DNA of 51,739 bases, taken from the NCBI GenBank assembly GCA_002436065.1, contig DIXP01000076.1, positions 1 through 51,739 of the forward strand, read 5' to 3'. This stretch comes from Chloroflexi bacterium UBA6077 (GTDB taxonomy: Bacteria; Chloroflexota; UBA6077). Shown here in pieces: positions 43,722-51,739 of the stretch. The notes beneath the pieces are model-generated. The model saw only the letters and a program-made list of their open reading frames with translations, had not been told where the DNA came from and searched no databases. Every line of letters starts with the position of its first letter. Positions within the stretch are counted from its first letter, which is position 1. Made by a program: the position numbers and the translations under genes.

Positions 43722-44702
43722 TCAGGCCATCAACTGCCGGTTGTAGGCGAAGAGCGCCGGCATGCCGCCGGTGTGCCAGAAGAGGAGCTTCTCGCCCTTC
43801 CCTATCTCCTCGTTGCGGACCATGGAGACCAGCCCTGCTAGCGCTCGGCCCGTATACACTGGGTCTAGCAGGATTCCCTCAGTACTGGCCATCATCAGGA
43901 TCGCCTCCCTTTCGGGCTCCCCCATGATCGCGTAGCCCGCCCCCAGACAGCGGTTGTCCAAGAGCACCTCGCGTTCTGGCGGCACCGAGTCCAGCCGCAG
44001 CAGTCTCGCCGTTCTAGTCATCAGCCTCAAGATGACGTCGTGCAAACCGGTTTCGGTCTTGTCCACGCTGATCCCGACGATCTGGCCGCGGTATCCCAGG
44101 GCATGCGCTCCCAGTAGCAATCCGGCGTGGGTGCCCCCGGAGCTAGAAGCAAACAGCACCCGATCGAACTCCACACTCGCCTCTCGGCTCTGCTGGAGCA
44201 GTTCGACCATGGCCTCAGCGAAGGCAGCGGTGCCGAGTTCGTTGGAACCGCCATAGGGGATGATGTAGGGCTTTCCCCCACGGCCAGAGACCTCCTCCGC
44301 CAGTTCAGCCAACATCTCAGGGAAGGGTCTGTCTCCCGCCCATCGAACGTCCGCACCGAAGAGGTGATCCAGCAGCAGGTTTCCGGTCACTACCTCGGGA
44401 GCCTTGCCCCTCAGGGCCAGCAGGCAGGCGAGTCCGTTTCGGGCGGCGGCGGCGGCAGTCTGCCGGGCGTGATTGGACTGGGGGGCCCCGGCGGTGAGCA
44501 CGGTGTCCGCCCCCTGGGCCATGGCTTCCGCGATCAGCAACTCGAGCTTCCGGACCTTGTTGCCGCCTGCGCCCAGGCCTGTCTGGTCGTCCCGCTTGAT
44601 CCATAGATCTGGACCCATGAGCGCACGGCTGAGGCCCGGGAGGGGGTGTATGGGGGTGGGCAGGAATCCCAGGGAGAGCCTGGGGAGATGATCGACGAGC
44701 AC
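43722..44702 (-). CDS. PLP-dependent D-cysteine desulfhydrase / ACC deaminase-family enzyme
   Basis: 326 residues from GTG 44702 behind AGGAGGAAGG. Type-II PLP fold: LPTPIHPLPGLSRAL, LWIKRDDQTGLGAGGNKVRKLE (the Lys of GGNK binds PLP), TAGAPQSNHARQTAAAAA, PYGGSNELGTAAF and a Gly-rich LLFWHTGGMPALFAY near the end. The family removes sulfide and ammonia from D-cysteine or acts on 1-aminocyclopropane-1-carboxylate; this copy cannot be assigned. It is a monocistronic unit facing GH130. Confidence 0.9.
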   Translation of the reverse strand: MLVDHLPRLSLGFLPTPIHPLPGLSRALMGPDLWIKRDDQTGLGAGGNKVRKLELLIAEAMAQGADTVLTAGAPQSNHARQTAAAAARNGLACLLALRGKAPEVVTGNLLLDHLFGADVRWAGDRPFPEMLAELAEEVSGRGGKPYIIPYGGSNELGTAAFAEAMVELLQQSREASVEFDRVLFASSSGGTHAGLLLGAHALGYRGQIVGISVDKTETGLHDVILRLMTRTARLLRLDSVPPEREVLLDNRCLGAGYAIMGEPEREAILMMASTEGILLDPVYTGRALAGLVSMVRNEEIGKGEKLLFWHTGGMPALFAYNRQLMA

Positions 44703-44808
44703 TGGCCTTCCTCCTGCTGGATGGAGTCTCCTTGTACATGATCACGGTAGACCGGTACGATGGCAGTGTCAACTGGAAGGGAGGGCTCCTTGAGGTGACA
44801 TCGGTGAG

Positions 44809-45369
44809 GTGCTAAATTGGGCCGGAGGATGCGCGAGGAGAGCTTTCTTGGAGGATCACAAGCAACCAGTATCTGGACAGCCCACAAGCCCCTGGACGTT
44901 GCCGGCAAATGATGTGCACCTATGGCAAGCGCGTCTCGATCGTGAGGTCAGAGAAGAGCAGGGGCTGCTGGAGAGCCTGTCGAAGGACGAGAGAGCGAGG
45001 GCGAAGGGGTTCCGCTTCGAGCGGGATCGGAGGCGCTTCATCGTCGCTCGCGGACTGCTCAGGATGCTCCTGGGGCGGTACTTGGGGATGAGTCCGGCCA
45101 ACCTGCGCTTCGGGTATGGCCCCCACGGCAAGCCCTATCTGAAGGCGATCGGCGCGGGGTTCTCGCTTGCTCCAAGCCAGTTTGAGGTGTCGATGGCGCC
45201 CGTGGATCCGGCCCTGTTGAAGAGTTATCCCGAGCCCAACGAGGACGGCCTTTGGTCCCTGAAGGATGTGGATATTGGGGCAGACTACGCTGCAGCCCTG
45301 GCAGTGGAAGGAGGAGACTGGCAGATCATGGTTCGGGGGGAGATGGTGCTCCCCCCACGGCAGATGTGA
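44809..45369 (+). CDS. Internally deleted Sfp-type 4'-phosphopantetheinyl transferase (probable pseudogene)
   Basis: 186 residues from GTG 44809, or 173 from TTG 44848 with GAGGAGAG eight bases before. The N-terminal part matches Sfp-type transferases (VHLWQARLDREVREEQGLLE, ERARAKGFRFERDRRRFIVARGLLRMLL, FGYGPHGKPYL). The C-terminal part matches the end of the same family (YLKAIGAGFSLAPSQFEVS, WSLKDVDIGADYAAALAVEG). The middle is missing: no NLSHS block, no GVDVE metal-binding motif, no FFxxxE...WxxKEAYLKA block. The frame stays open across the junction at ~45131-45145, where KPYLK meets YLKAIGAG. Loss of the Mg2+-ligand motif means it should be inactive. Confidence 0.75.
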   Translation: MLNWAGGCARRAFLEDHKQPVSGQPTSPWTLPANDVHLWQARLDREVREEQGLLESLSKDERARAKGFRFERDRRRFIVARGLLRMLLGRYLGMSPANLRFGYGPHGKPYLKAIGAGFSLAPSQFEVSMAPVDPALLKSYPEPNEDGLWSLKDVDIGADYAAALAVEGGDWQIMVRGEMVLPPRQM

Positions 45370-45438
45370 TAGGTAGTGCCGCCCTGACCGCAGCTTTCAC
45401 GGGCTTGACGGCACGGCGCTCACGATGGGTGGTGGGCG

Positions 45439-46104
45439 CTACTTCACCACCTCGTAGCGCAGCCAGAGATGGTTGTCTGCCAGCGTCTCGACCTGGAGGA
45501 GCCTCAGCGGGATCGCCCCATCGGGGGACGTCAGGTCCGGGGCCCGGAAGGCGGATTTGGGAGAAGTGCCACCCACCAGACTGGGAACTATCAGGAGGCT
45601 GAACTCGTCCACCAGACCTGCTCGAAGCAGCACACCGTTGAGGGTGCCCCCACTGTCGACCCGGACCGTCCGGACCCCGTATCGCACGCTCAACTCCTCC
45701 AGCGCGGCCCGCGGGTCCACACGATCATCACCGACCATCAGGTGGTCGATGCGGCTCTCCTCCAGATAGGCCAGGTAGTCCGGCGGAGTGGTGCGCGAGC
45801 AGAGGACCACTACATCTCGCCAGTAGGGTTGGGTCCGCAGCCATCGCAGGTTGCGCACCCTGCCGCGGCTGTCCACCACTACTAGAAGGGGTCGGGTGTC
45901 ATCAGGGTTTGGCGGAGGCGGCTCGTTGGCCACAGCCTCGTCGGATTCCTGCCCCTCCGCTGCGAGCAGCGTGTCGCTTCCCGCAAGGGTAGCATCTTCC
46001 TTCCAATTGGCGGCGAGGCCGTAGAAGAGCCCGAGATCCGGAGCTATCCAGTCGATGCGCCCATCGGCGCTCACGGCGTTGTAGAGAACGACCCTGGGTA
46101 GCAT
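45439..46104 (-). CDS. RibD C-terminal/dihydrofolate-reductase-like reductase
   Basis: 221 residues, ATG 46104 behind GGGAGGTAGG. The RibD_C/DHFR fold is seen in PRVVLYNAVSADGRIDWIAPD at the start, AGSDTLLAAEG, PLLVVVDSRGRVRNLRWL and RVDSGGTLNGVLLRAGLVDEFSLLIVPSLVGG at the end. It uses NADPH to reduce a pyrimidinone or related substrate. There is no deaminase domain, so it is a stand-alone reductase of uncertain substrate. It lies just downstream of murA on the same strand. Confidence 0.88.
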   Translation of the reverse strand: MLPRVVLYNAVSADGRIDWIAPDLGLFYGLAANWKEDATLAGSDTLLAAEGQESDEAVANEPPPPNPDDTRPLLVVVDSRGRVRNLRWLRTQPYWRDVVVLCSRTTPPDYLAYLEESRIDHLMVGDDRVDPRAALEELSVRYGVRTVRVDSGGTLNGVLLRAGLVDEFSLLIVPSLVGGTSPKSAFRAPDLTSPDGAIPLRLLQVETLADNHLWLRYEVVK

Positions 46105-46183
46105 GTACGGCCTACCTCCCTATCGAAAGCGCTCGATTCCGATTCTGTTGCTCATTCCATAACCCTGGCGGGTGGGTCGGGCA

Positions 46184-47536
46184 TCAGACCTTCACCCGCT
46201 CTATGCGCGCGCCCAGGGCCTGCAGCTTCTCCTCTATCCTCTCGTAGCCCCGATCTATCTGGCGTATGTTGTTGATGATGCTGCGCCCATCAGCGGTGAG
46301 AGCTGCCAACAGCAGCGCCATTCCTGCTCGAATATCCGGCGACTCCAAGCGCTCGCCGTGCAGTCTGCTGGGCCCCACCACCACGGCCCGATGCGGGTCG
46401 CACAGGACGATTCGCGCCCCCATATTGATGAGCTTGTCCACGAAGAACATTCGCCCCTCGAACATCTTCTCGTGCATCAGGATGGTACCCTCGCACTGGG
46501 TCGCCGCCGTCAGCGCAATGCTCATCAGGTCCGAGGGGAATGCGGGCCACGGTCCGTCGTCGATCTTTGGCACGGCGTTGTGGATGTCGCTCTCGATCCT
46601 CAACGACTGCCCGGCCGGCACCAGCACGTCGCCCCCCCGTAGGGAGCGCAGGTAGCCCATGCTGCCGGTGGCGTGGACGCTGGCCGTCTCGCCGTTCTGG
46701 GCCGATCCAACCACCTGACACTGAACACCCAACCTCTCGAACGCGATGAACACCATGGGGAGGTGCTCAGGCGCAGCGTTCTTGATAAGCAATTCACCGT
46801 GGGTCATAGCCGCCAGGCCGATGAAGCTGCCCACCTCGATGTGATCGGGCCCGATCTCCATCTCGGCGCCACTCAGCCGGTCCACCCCTTCCACGGTCAG
46901 GGTGTTGGAGCCTATGCCACTGATGCGGGCGCCCATCCCGTTGAGGCAATAGGCCAACTCCTGGACGTGGGGCTCGCTGGCTGCATTCCGCAACACCGTC
47001 GTCCCTTTGGCCAGAGCGGCAGCCATCAGGGCGTTCTCGGTACCTGTGACGCTGGCCTCGTCGAGGAAGATCTCCGTGCCCCGCAGTTGAGGCGCCCGGA
47101 TCTCGAACCCGCTTCGGACATCAACCTCCGCTCCGAGGGCCTTCAGGGCTGCCAGGTGGGTATCTATCCTCCGGCGCCCAATGACGTCACCCCCCGGTGG
47201 AGGCAGCTTCACGACTCCAGCCCTGGCAAGCATCGGTCCCGCGAGCAGGATGGAGGCCCTTATCCTCTCGCACAGCTCCCTGTCTAGCTCGGTAGTCGAG
47301 ACATCGCGAGCCCGCAACACCAGGTCGTGCTGGGTCAGTTCAGTGATCTCAACCCCGAGGCTCGCGAGCAGGGCAAGCATGTCCTCCACATCGCGAATTC
47401 GGGGGACATTGTGCACCGTCAGCGGTTGGTCGGTTAGCAGACTCGCAGCCAGGATCGGCAGAGCCGAGTTCTTATTGCCGCTGGGCGTAACGGTGCCTCG
47501 CAACGGCACCCCACCATCTATGATGAACCTCTCCAA
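46184..47536 (-). CDS. murA: UDP-N-acetylglucosamine 1-carboxyvinyltransferase with Asp at the catalytic Cys position
   Basis: 450 residues, TTG 47536 (GGAGAGGGCTC upstream). It adds enolpyruvate to UDP-GlcNAc, the first step of peptidoglycan synthesis. The family blocks are SGNKNSALPILAASLL, AGPMLARAGVVKLPPPGG, WPAFPSDLMSIALTAATQ and SPDIRAGMALLLAAL. At residue 117, equivalent to E. coli Cys115, the loop reads GGDVIGRR: Asp (codon 47186-47188) replaces Cys. This change is known from mycobacterial and chlamydial MurA and makes the enzyme insensitive to fosfomycin while active. Confidence 0.96.
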   Translation of the reverse strand: MERFIIDGGVPLRGTVTPSGNKNSALPILAASLLTDQPLTVHNVPRIRDVEDMLALLASLGVEITELTQHDLVLRARDVSTTELDRELCERIRASILLAGPMLARAGVVKLPPPGGDVIGRRRIDTHLAALKALGAEVDVRSGFEIRAPQLRGTEIFLDEASVTGTENALMAAALAKGTTVLRNAASEPHVQELAYCLNGMGARISGIGSNTLTVEGVDRLSGAEMEIGPDHIEVGSFIGLAAMTHGELLIKNAAPEHLPMVFIAFERLGVQCQVVGSAQNGETASVHATGSMGYLRSLRGGDVLVPAGQSLRIESDIHNAVPKIDDGPWPAFPSDLMSIALTAATQCEGTILMHEKMFEGRMFFVDKLINMGARIVLCDPHRAVVVGPSRLHGERLESPDIRAGMALLLAALTADGRSIINNIRQIDRGYERIEEKLQALGARIERVKV

Positions 47537-47713
47537 GAGCCCTCTCCAAGCGTCAAGAGTGCAGTGGCGCCATCGGATGCTCCGACAGCAACCTCGTTAA
47601 TTGATGCCACCGGAATAGAGGCAGCCTACTACAGTTGAGCAGTGTCAGGCAATACGCGAGAGCATCGAGCTCAACGCAGCAGAAAGGAACAGCTGCACGG
47701 GGTAAGGCTAGGG

Positions 47714-48217
47714 CTACAAGCAGACCTTCTCACGACGCAAGGCCATGTCTTCGGTCGCAGAAACGGTCTTTGGACGAGATGGGCCGACCGTTCCCAACAT
47801 CACCAACCCTGCCGACAACAGCACCAGGTTCTTCACGATGAACTCCCCCGTGTCGGTGAGCCTGAACGGATTACCGCCTCGGTATGCTTCGCGAGGGCGA
47901 AACAGGAATACGGCGAAGGTTCCCAGTTGCTGCGCAAATAGGAGCGGGAGGCTGATTGGAAGGCCAAGTCGCGTGAGCATGGATACTCCTAGAGCGCTCT
48001 CCCATATACCCAGGAAGCGCAAAGCAGGGCGCTTGGGGAGTCCGTCGGACATCTTGCCAACAAGGTCGGCCACAGGGCTTTCACCAACCAGCTTCAGGGC
48101 CCCAAACCAGAGAAAGACGATCCCCATCGACCAGCGCAGCATTGGTATGGACCAACGAGCCGAGAACTCCGCAACTCGATCCAGCCAACCAGAGACGATC
48201 ATCTGCCAGTATGCCAT
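47714..48217 (-). CDS. DoxX-like four-helix membrane protein
   Basis: 167 residues from ATG 48217 behind GGAGGGC; in-frame extension to 48403 has no family support. Four hydrophobic helices: PMLRWSMGIVFLWFGALKL, RFLGIWESALGVSMLTRLG, ISLPLLFAQQLGTFAVFLF and FIVKNLVLLSAGLVMLGTV. The pattern and VFLWFGALKL block fit the DoxX/SURF4-like superfamily, which is linked to redox and oxidative-stress partners. It is upstream of murA and downstream of the FapA-type gene on the same strand, with wide gaps. Confidence 0.78.
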   Translation of the reverse strand: MAYWQMIVSGWLDRVAEFSARWSIPMLRWSMGIVFLWFGALKLVGESPVADLVGKMSDGLPKRPALRFLGIWESALGVSMLTRLGLPISLPLLFAQQLGTFAVFLFRPREAYRGGNPFRLTDTGEFIVKNLVLLSAGLVMLGTVGPSRPKTVSATEDMALRREKVCL

Positions 48218-48326
48218 CATGCCCTCCACTGAAGACGCCGAAACGCAGGTATCGTTCCCGCGGGGGGCTGAAGACTGAACAGGAGTCACGAAACCGCACA
48301 GACGCGAGCGAATGCTTAGTGGGCCC

Positions 48327-49835
48327 TCAGACCTGCCCTCTCGGGGTCGCTGAGGAAGACGGGTGAGGGATCGGGCCGTACACGATCTCTCTCTGGTCTC
48401 CAACGTGGAATCGGGTGCCGAGTAGCTGACTTGTAACGGTTAAGAGAGCGGGGCCTATACCAACCCTGACGCCTGGGTAACATGTGTGCTCGGCCTGAAC
48501 CCAGGCGAGGTGGACATCGCCCATGGCGCGCTCCAACTCCTTGCAGCGAGACCTGAGGCCCTCCATGTCATTGTACAACTGCTCCTGGAGTTGGACGAGC
48601 CTTGCAGTCATCTCGCGTTTGTCTATGCTTAGCAGTCCCTTCCTTTCGTGGTCGGACAGGTACCGTAGGGTCTGGTCCATACGCTGCAATCTGACCTGCA
48701 TCTCCCCCAGTTTCTGCCGCCTATCCAACAACTCCTGGCGAAGGCGCGGGGCCACCCCGACGGTGATCTCCGTGGAACAACCCATGGCCGAGCCCAGGAA
48801 ACGAGCCGAGACCGAGTCGCGAGCCAGCAAAGAACCGCCTATGATCGCTCCGCGCTTGCCGAGAACCTCGACGCCCTCCCCCGCCTCAATCCTACTCTGC
48901 AGGATGCCATCAGCTGCCCATACGCAGGTCCCGGCCTGTACTTCGGCGCCCTCGATGAATCGAGCCTTCACTGCACCGCCCGCCACCACTGTCCCGCGGT
49001 TTCCCCCTTTGATCCCATACAGGACGGTCACGTTTCCTTGAGCCACCACCGTGCCCCCCTCGACACTGCCATTGATCTCCACGTCCCCGTCGGCCTGTAC
49101 GCAGAAGCCAGAGAGGACGTTGCCATGGATTACCACGCTCCCAAGGAACTGTATGTTGCCAGTCTCGACGCCGATGTCCTTCGAGATGACAAGTATGGAG
49201 GTTACCTCGATCTTACCTTCCATGAGGGTGGCATGGCCGTCGATCTCGGACGTGGCGGTCCGTCGATCCTCGCTCACCACGACTCCTCGGCCCGTTCTCA
49301 GCCAGAGGTCCCGCCCTGGCCTCGCCCAGACCTTCGCCCCCAGTACCGTCATCCCAGGTTCGCCAGGGGTAGGAGGAGTCAGCACGGCCAGCACAGTACC
49401 TTTGGGGACGTTATGCACCGTGTTGAGGTCGAAGAGGTTCACCCGCCCGTCTTCCAGCACCCTCGGGCGCCCGCTTGTGGCCATCAAACTCTCGTGATAC
49501 TCAATCCTGGCATCCTCGCCATTGACGGCCGGTATTCCCCATGCCACCTGAAAGGGGCCAACAAGGGCGGGCGATGCCGTGGATACAGCGCGCAACACCC
49601 CCTCCACGGCATCGCGGGCAATCCCATAGCTAACCTGCGCCTCCGCCAACCGATCCAGCAGATCTCCAACGGTCAATGGAGTCCATTGAGATGCCGGCAA
49701 GGACACGGTGAGAAAGGCGGCCATGCCATCCTGGCTTACCTGGACGGCGACTTCGGCCGGTCCGGCATCCGGGTCAAGCGGATCCAGTGGCGCCTTAGTG
49801 GCAAGTTCCCGCGGGTCCTCTTCCATCGCTATCAC
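48327..49835 (-). CDS. FapA/DUF342-family polymer-forming protein
   Basis: 502 residues; GTG 49835, or ATG 49826 three codons in. The DUF342 core is a right-handed beta-helix-like stack: KIEVTSILVISKDIGVETGN, VVIHGNVLSGFCVQADGDVEINGSVEGG, TVVAQGNVTVLYGIKGGNRG and AVKARFIEGAEVQAGTCV. A long coiled-coil segment follows (LRQELLDRRQKLGEMQVRLQRMDQTLRYL). FapA was described in Vibrio flagellar assembly, but no flagellar gene lies in this window, so a scaffold or envelope role is equally possible. Confidence 0.87.
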   Translation of the reverse strand: MIAMEEDPRELATKAPLDPLDPDAGPAEVAVQVSQDGMAAFLTVSLPASQWTPLTVGDLLDRLAEAQVSYGIARDAVEGVLRAVSTASPALVGPFQVAWGIPAVNGEDARIEYHESLMATSGRPRVLEDGRVNLFDLNTVHNVPKGTVLAVLTPPTPGEPGMTVLGAKVWARPGRDLWLRTGRGVVVSEDRRTATSEIDGHATLMEGKIEVTSILVISKDIGVETGNIQFLGSVVIHGNVLSGFCVQADGDVEINGSVEGGTVVAQGNVTVLYGIKGGNRGTVVAGGAVKARFIEGAEVQAGTCVWAADGILQSRIEAGEGVEVLGKRGAIIGGSLLARDSVSARFLGSAMGCSTEITVGVAPRLRQELLDRRQKLGEMQVRLQRMDQTLRYLSDHERKGLLSIDKREMTARLVQLQEQLYNDMEGLRSRCKELERAMGDVHLAWVQAEHTCYPGVRVGIGPALLTVTSQLLGTRFHVGDQREIVYGPIPHPSSSATPRGQV

Positions 49836-50008
49836 CCTGGAGGCAATGCCGACAATCTGGTAGATTGACTCTCGTACTATTATTATCGGTGCATCTCGCC
49901 GGTTTCTTGATAGCTCGTTAGAGTAGTATTTGGTCCCGACGTTGTGCTACTTTCCTAGTCTGTATGATAGAGGGGGTCTGCGACTCCTGACTGTTGAGAG
50001 GGGATGCT

Positions 50009-50647
50009 ATGTCCAGCGAACTGGGGAGAATCGAAAAGCCTGAGGCGCAGCAGTTCAAGGGCCAGCGCAAGATATACCTGGTCCCGTTGGTATTCAGCCC
50101 GCCCAAGCCATCCCAGGAATTCGCCAATATGTACGAGAGATACTGGACGGGGGTCAGGGAGCACCTGCTGAAGCTGGAAGGGAGCATTGGCTCCGTGGAC
50201 AGGGTGTATCACGAGGCAGTCGGCTTGGCCGGCGAGGATGGTCTGGTGGAAGCCGACAGGTTGAACGAAAAGAGTGGCTCCATCGCCAGGTCTAAGATAG
50301 AGGCGGGAGCAACATTCGAGGCTGTCGAGGACGAGGAACTGGTCACGGAAACCTTCGACTGGCAGCGCTGCCTGATGGTCGGACTGGAGAACCGAAAGGT
50401 AGCCGACATGGTTTGGGGATACTACAACGAGTCCGTGCGCAAGCGATACGAGACCATGGCCAAGCGAATCGATGACAGCCTGAAGACCGAGGAGGCAGGG
50501 CTCCTGTTCATATCTGAGGACCATCGCGTGCAGTTCCCCAGTGATATCCGGGTCTTCTACGTGGCCCCACCTGCCCTCGACGAGATCCACCGGTGGACGC
50601 GAGACCAGCGCAACCGCTCGGCCGACGGGGGCACCGAAGGCGCCTGA
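50009..50647 (+). CDS. Conserved protein of unknown function
   Basis: 212 residues from ATG 50009 (GAGAGGGGATG upstream). It is soluble and mostly helical: QRKIYLVPLVFSPPKPSQEF, YERYWTGVREHLLKLEGSIG, VETDRLNEK-like VEADRLNEKSGSIARSK, TETFDWQRCLMVGLEN, and a C-terminal VQFPSDIRVFYVAPPALDEIHRW. The last block is strikingly conserved in appearance. I recognise it only as a Chloroflexota-type uncharacterised family and cannot name a role. Confidence 0.7.
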   Translation: MSSELGRIEKPEAQQFKGQRKIYLVPLVFSPPKPSQEFANMYERYWTGVREHLLKLEGSIGSVDRVYHEAVGLAGEDGLVEADRLNEKSGSIARSKIEAGATFEAVEDEELVTETFDWQRCLMVGLENRKVADMVWGYYNESVRKRYETMAKRIDDSLKTEEAGLLFISEDHRVQFPSDIRVFYVAPPALDEIHRWTRDQRNRSADGGTEGA

Positions 50648-50699
50648 CGCGGAACAGGTAAACGGGGACGGAAGACTGAGGGGGAGGGGCAAACGAGTA

Positions 50700-50725
50700 C
50701 CCTCTCCCACTGCGGCAGGAGAGGG
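50700..50725. repeat. Short palindromic repeat between two convergent genes
   Basis: CCCTCTCC (50700-50707) and GGAGAGGG (50718-50725) are inverted around a 10-base loop. The arms match those of the larger element at 28776-28870. It may double as a terminator. Confidence 0.5.
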
Positions 50726-50767
50726 GGCCTGTTCGTCCAAAGCCCCCGCCCCCCGTGTCTCTATGTC

Positions 50768-51463
50768 CTAGTAGTGGACCCTTACCACGGTACCCAGAGA
50801 GGCAAAGTTCCAGAAGTACTCCGCGGCGCCGAGTTGCATCCCCACGCACCCCCTGCTGGTGTTCCTGCTGCCAAACTCCGTGTCATCGCCCCAATAGTTG
50901 TAGTGGAGTGCATTCCCTGAAGCCGTGAAGTATTGCGTGTACAGCACGTCGGGGAAGTAGTAGTAACCGGGCGACCCCGGCGAGATACCGATGGTGGCGC
51001 CGTCCATCGTCTCGTTGAGAACGCGACGATGGATGTTGAAGACACCTACCGGAGTCTCCCAACCGGGCCGTCCGGCGGTTATCTCCGCCGTGAATACGGC
51101 CTCGTCTCCCACCATAGCCGTCGTCGTCAGGTTAGACAGATCCACATCTATCCAGCGACCGTAGCCTGCAACCTTGGCAGCAGCATAGCGGCTATAGACG
51201 TAGCCCCCGGCTGCCTCGTACCAGAGCCCGCTTCCTCCGTCTGGGTTCTCACCCTCGACCACGTCCGTCACCCAGATGTCATCGCCTCGGCGCACCACGT
51301 CCACTAGGGCCGACTCCGAGTTGGGTTCGGCTCGGACGTTGGCGGCTACGTCAACCACTGTTGCGGAGAAGGGTGGAGGCGGCTCCTGCGCGAAGGCCGT
51401 CCCAACCGCTGTCACCATCGCCAGCATCGCCGCAGCCATCGTCAGCAGTAACTGTTTAGCCAT
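50768..51463 (-). CDS. Secreted L,D-transpeptidase (YkuD) with SH3-type domain
   Basis: 231 residues from ATG 51463 behind GAGAGGAGACAG; an open extension to 51655 is not supported. The signal peptide (LLLTMAAAMLAMVTAVGTAFAQ) is followed by an SH3b-like domain (VVDVAANVRAEPNSESALVD) and the YkuD domain (~110-231): WIDVDLSNLTTTAMVGDEAV, GWETPVGVFNIHRR, and the catalytic HYNYWGDDTEFGSRNTSRGCVGM with His and Cys of the SRGC signature. It would form 3-3 cross-links in peptidoglycan or attach proteins. It supports a peptidoglycan-based, single-membrane envelope. Confidence 0.92.
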   Translation of the reverse strand: MAKQLLLTMAAAMLAMVTAVGTAFAQEPPPPFSATVVDVAANVRAEPNSESALVDVVRRGDDIWVTDVVEGENPDGGSGLWYEAAGGYVYSRYAAAKVAGYGRWIDVDLSNLTTTAMVGDEAVFTAEITAGRPGWETPVGVFNIHRRVLNETMDGATIGISPGSPGYYYFPDVLYTQYFTASGNALHYNYWGDDTEFGSRNTSRGCVGMQLGAAEYFWNFASLGTVVRVHY

Positions 51464-51609
51464 CTGTCTCCTCTCTGATCGTAGCCTTCTTTGGCATGGC
51501 CCCCAACAAAGGGGGCTAGGAGGGGTGGCAAATGGCATGCCAGGCGAAGTGGACTCGGCATGGTTCACGGAGCCGTCGGATCGGGGTGACACTTTGGGGG
51601 AGCACGCTC

Positions 51610-51734
51610 TGGGAGGGCGAAGCTCCCGCTGAGCCGCCCGGTGGGGGAGCAGCAATCACCTCCCGCCTGAGCCGCTCGATGGGGGATGTGGGCGCCACCC
51701 CAACAGGCGGCTCGCCGGGAGGCTCGCCCTCCCA
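51610..51734. repeat. ~125 bp inverted-repeat element at the window end
   Basis: A left arm TGGGAGGGCGAAGCTCCC...GAGCCGCC (51610-51638) and a right arm GGCGGCTC...CTCGCCCTCCCA (51706-51734) are inverted with few mismatches. This is a familiar dispersed palindrome family (TGGGAGGGCGAGGCTCCC). The stretch 51464-51739 contains no gene. Confidence 0.7.
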
Positions 51735-51739
51735 GTCAC

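Overview
The window is a gene-dense, roughly 60% GC bacterial chromosome segment with about 48 protein genes, many GTG or TTG starts, and no rRNA, tRNA or CRISPR array that I could see. A free-living Chloroflexota-like bacterium with a single-membrane envelope fits best. The basis is inference from gene content: a split methylmalonyl-CoA mutase, a tungsten-type aldehyde:ferredoxin oxidoreductase, MurA with Asp at the catalytic Cys position, an SH3/YkuD L,D-transpeptidase, GH73 amidase-like hydrolase, Spondin_N and CAP secreted proteins, and abundant short palindromic repeats. No phylogenetic marker is decisive.

Region 1 to 10.2 kb, minus strand, is a signalling island. In transcription order it holds a chemoreceptor (MCP), CheW, a PAS-PAS hybrid kinase whose receiver has lost its phospho-acceptor Asp, an OmpR-type regulator, and a 7TM-PAS kinase fused in one frame to a complete NarL-type regulator. 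It ends with a secreted NosD-like beta-helix protein broken by a ~99 bp inverted-repeat insertion. A plus-strand scrap of a ComM/YifB ATPase lies between two of these genes. No CheA is present.

Region 10.6 to 16.1 kb has translation genes (bS21 overlapping a zinc-ribbon protein; bL25 behind a 64-residue unknown and an HTH regulator), then uracil salvage (upp, uraA) and a YkgJ-type Cys-cluster protein. Region 16.5 to 19.9 kb encodes three secreted proteins that share a gap-free 80-residue N-terminal domain carrying different C-terminal modules (HExxH metalloprotease, Spondin_N, none). A fourth member, with a CAP domain, lies at 41.5 kb. Region 20 to 22.8 kb has msrB and msrA separated by a palindromic element, and an unrecognised two-gene Fe-S operon.

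Region 22.9 to 26.7 kb has a GH73 cell-wall hydrolase with a near-consensus sigma-70 promoter, a membrane-anchored LmeA-like protein, a VapBC toxin-antitoxin pair and a lone ScoMcrA-type SRA domain. Region 27.1 to 32.4 kb is a propionyl/methylmalonyl-CoA operon: mutase large subunit, mutase B12 subunit, MeaB GTPase, carboxyltransferase and epimerase. Together these interconvert propionyl-CoA and succinyl-CoA, though the biotin carboxylase is not here. Region 32.5 to 39 kb, minus strand, has a second PAS-kinase-receiver, a three-gene AOR cluster (ferredoxin, MoaD-like carrier, AOR) and a DUF362 protein.

Region 39 to 51.7 kb mixes carbohydrate enzymes (GH15, GH130), a D-cysteine desulfhydrase-like PLP enzyme, an internally deleted phosphopantetheinyl transferase, a RibD-C reductase, murA, DoxX, FapA/DUF342, an unknown conserved protein and an L,D-transpeptidase. 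The window ends in a ~125 bp inverted-repeat element. Perfect hairpins mark the ends of many transcription units.
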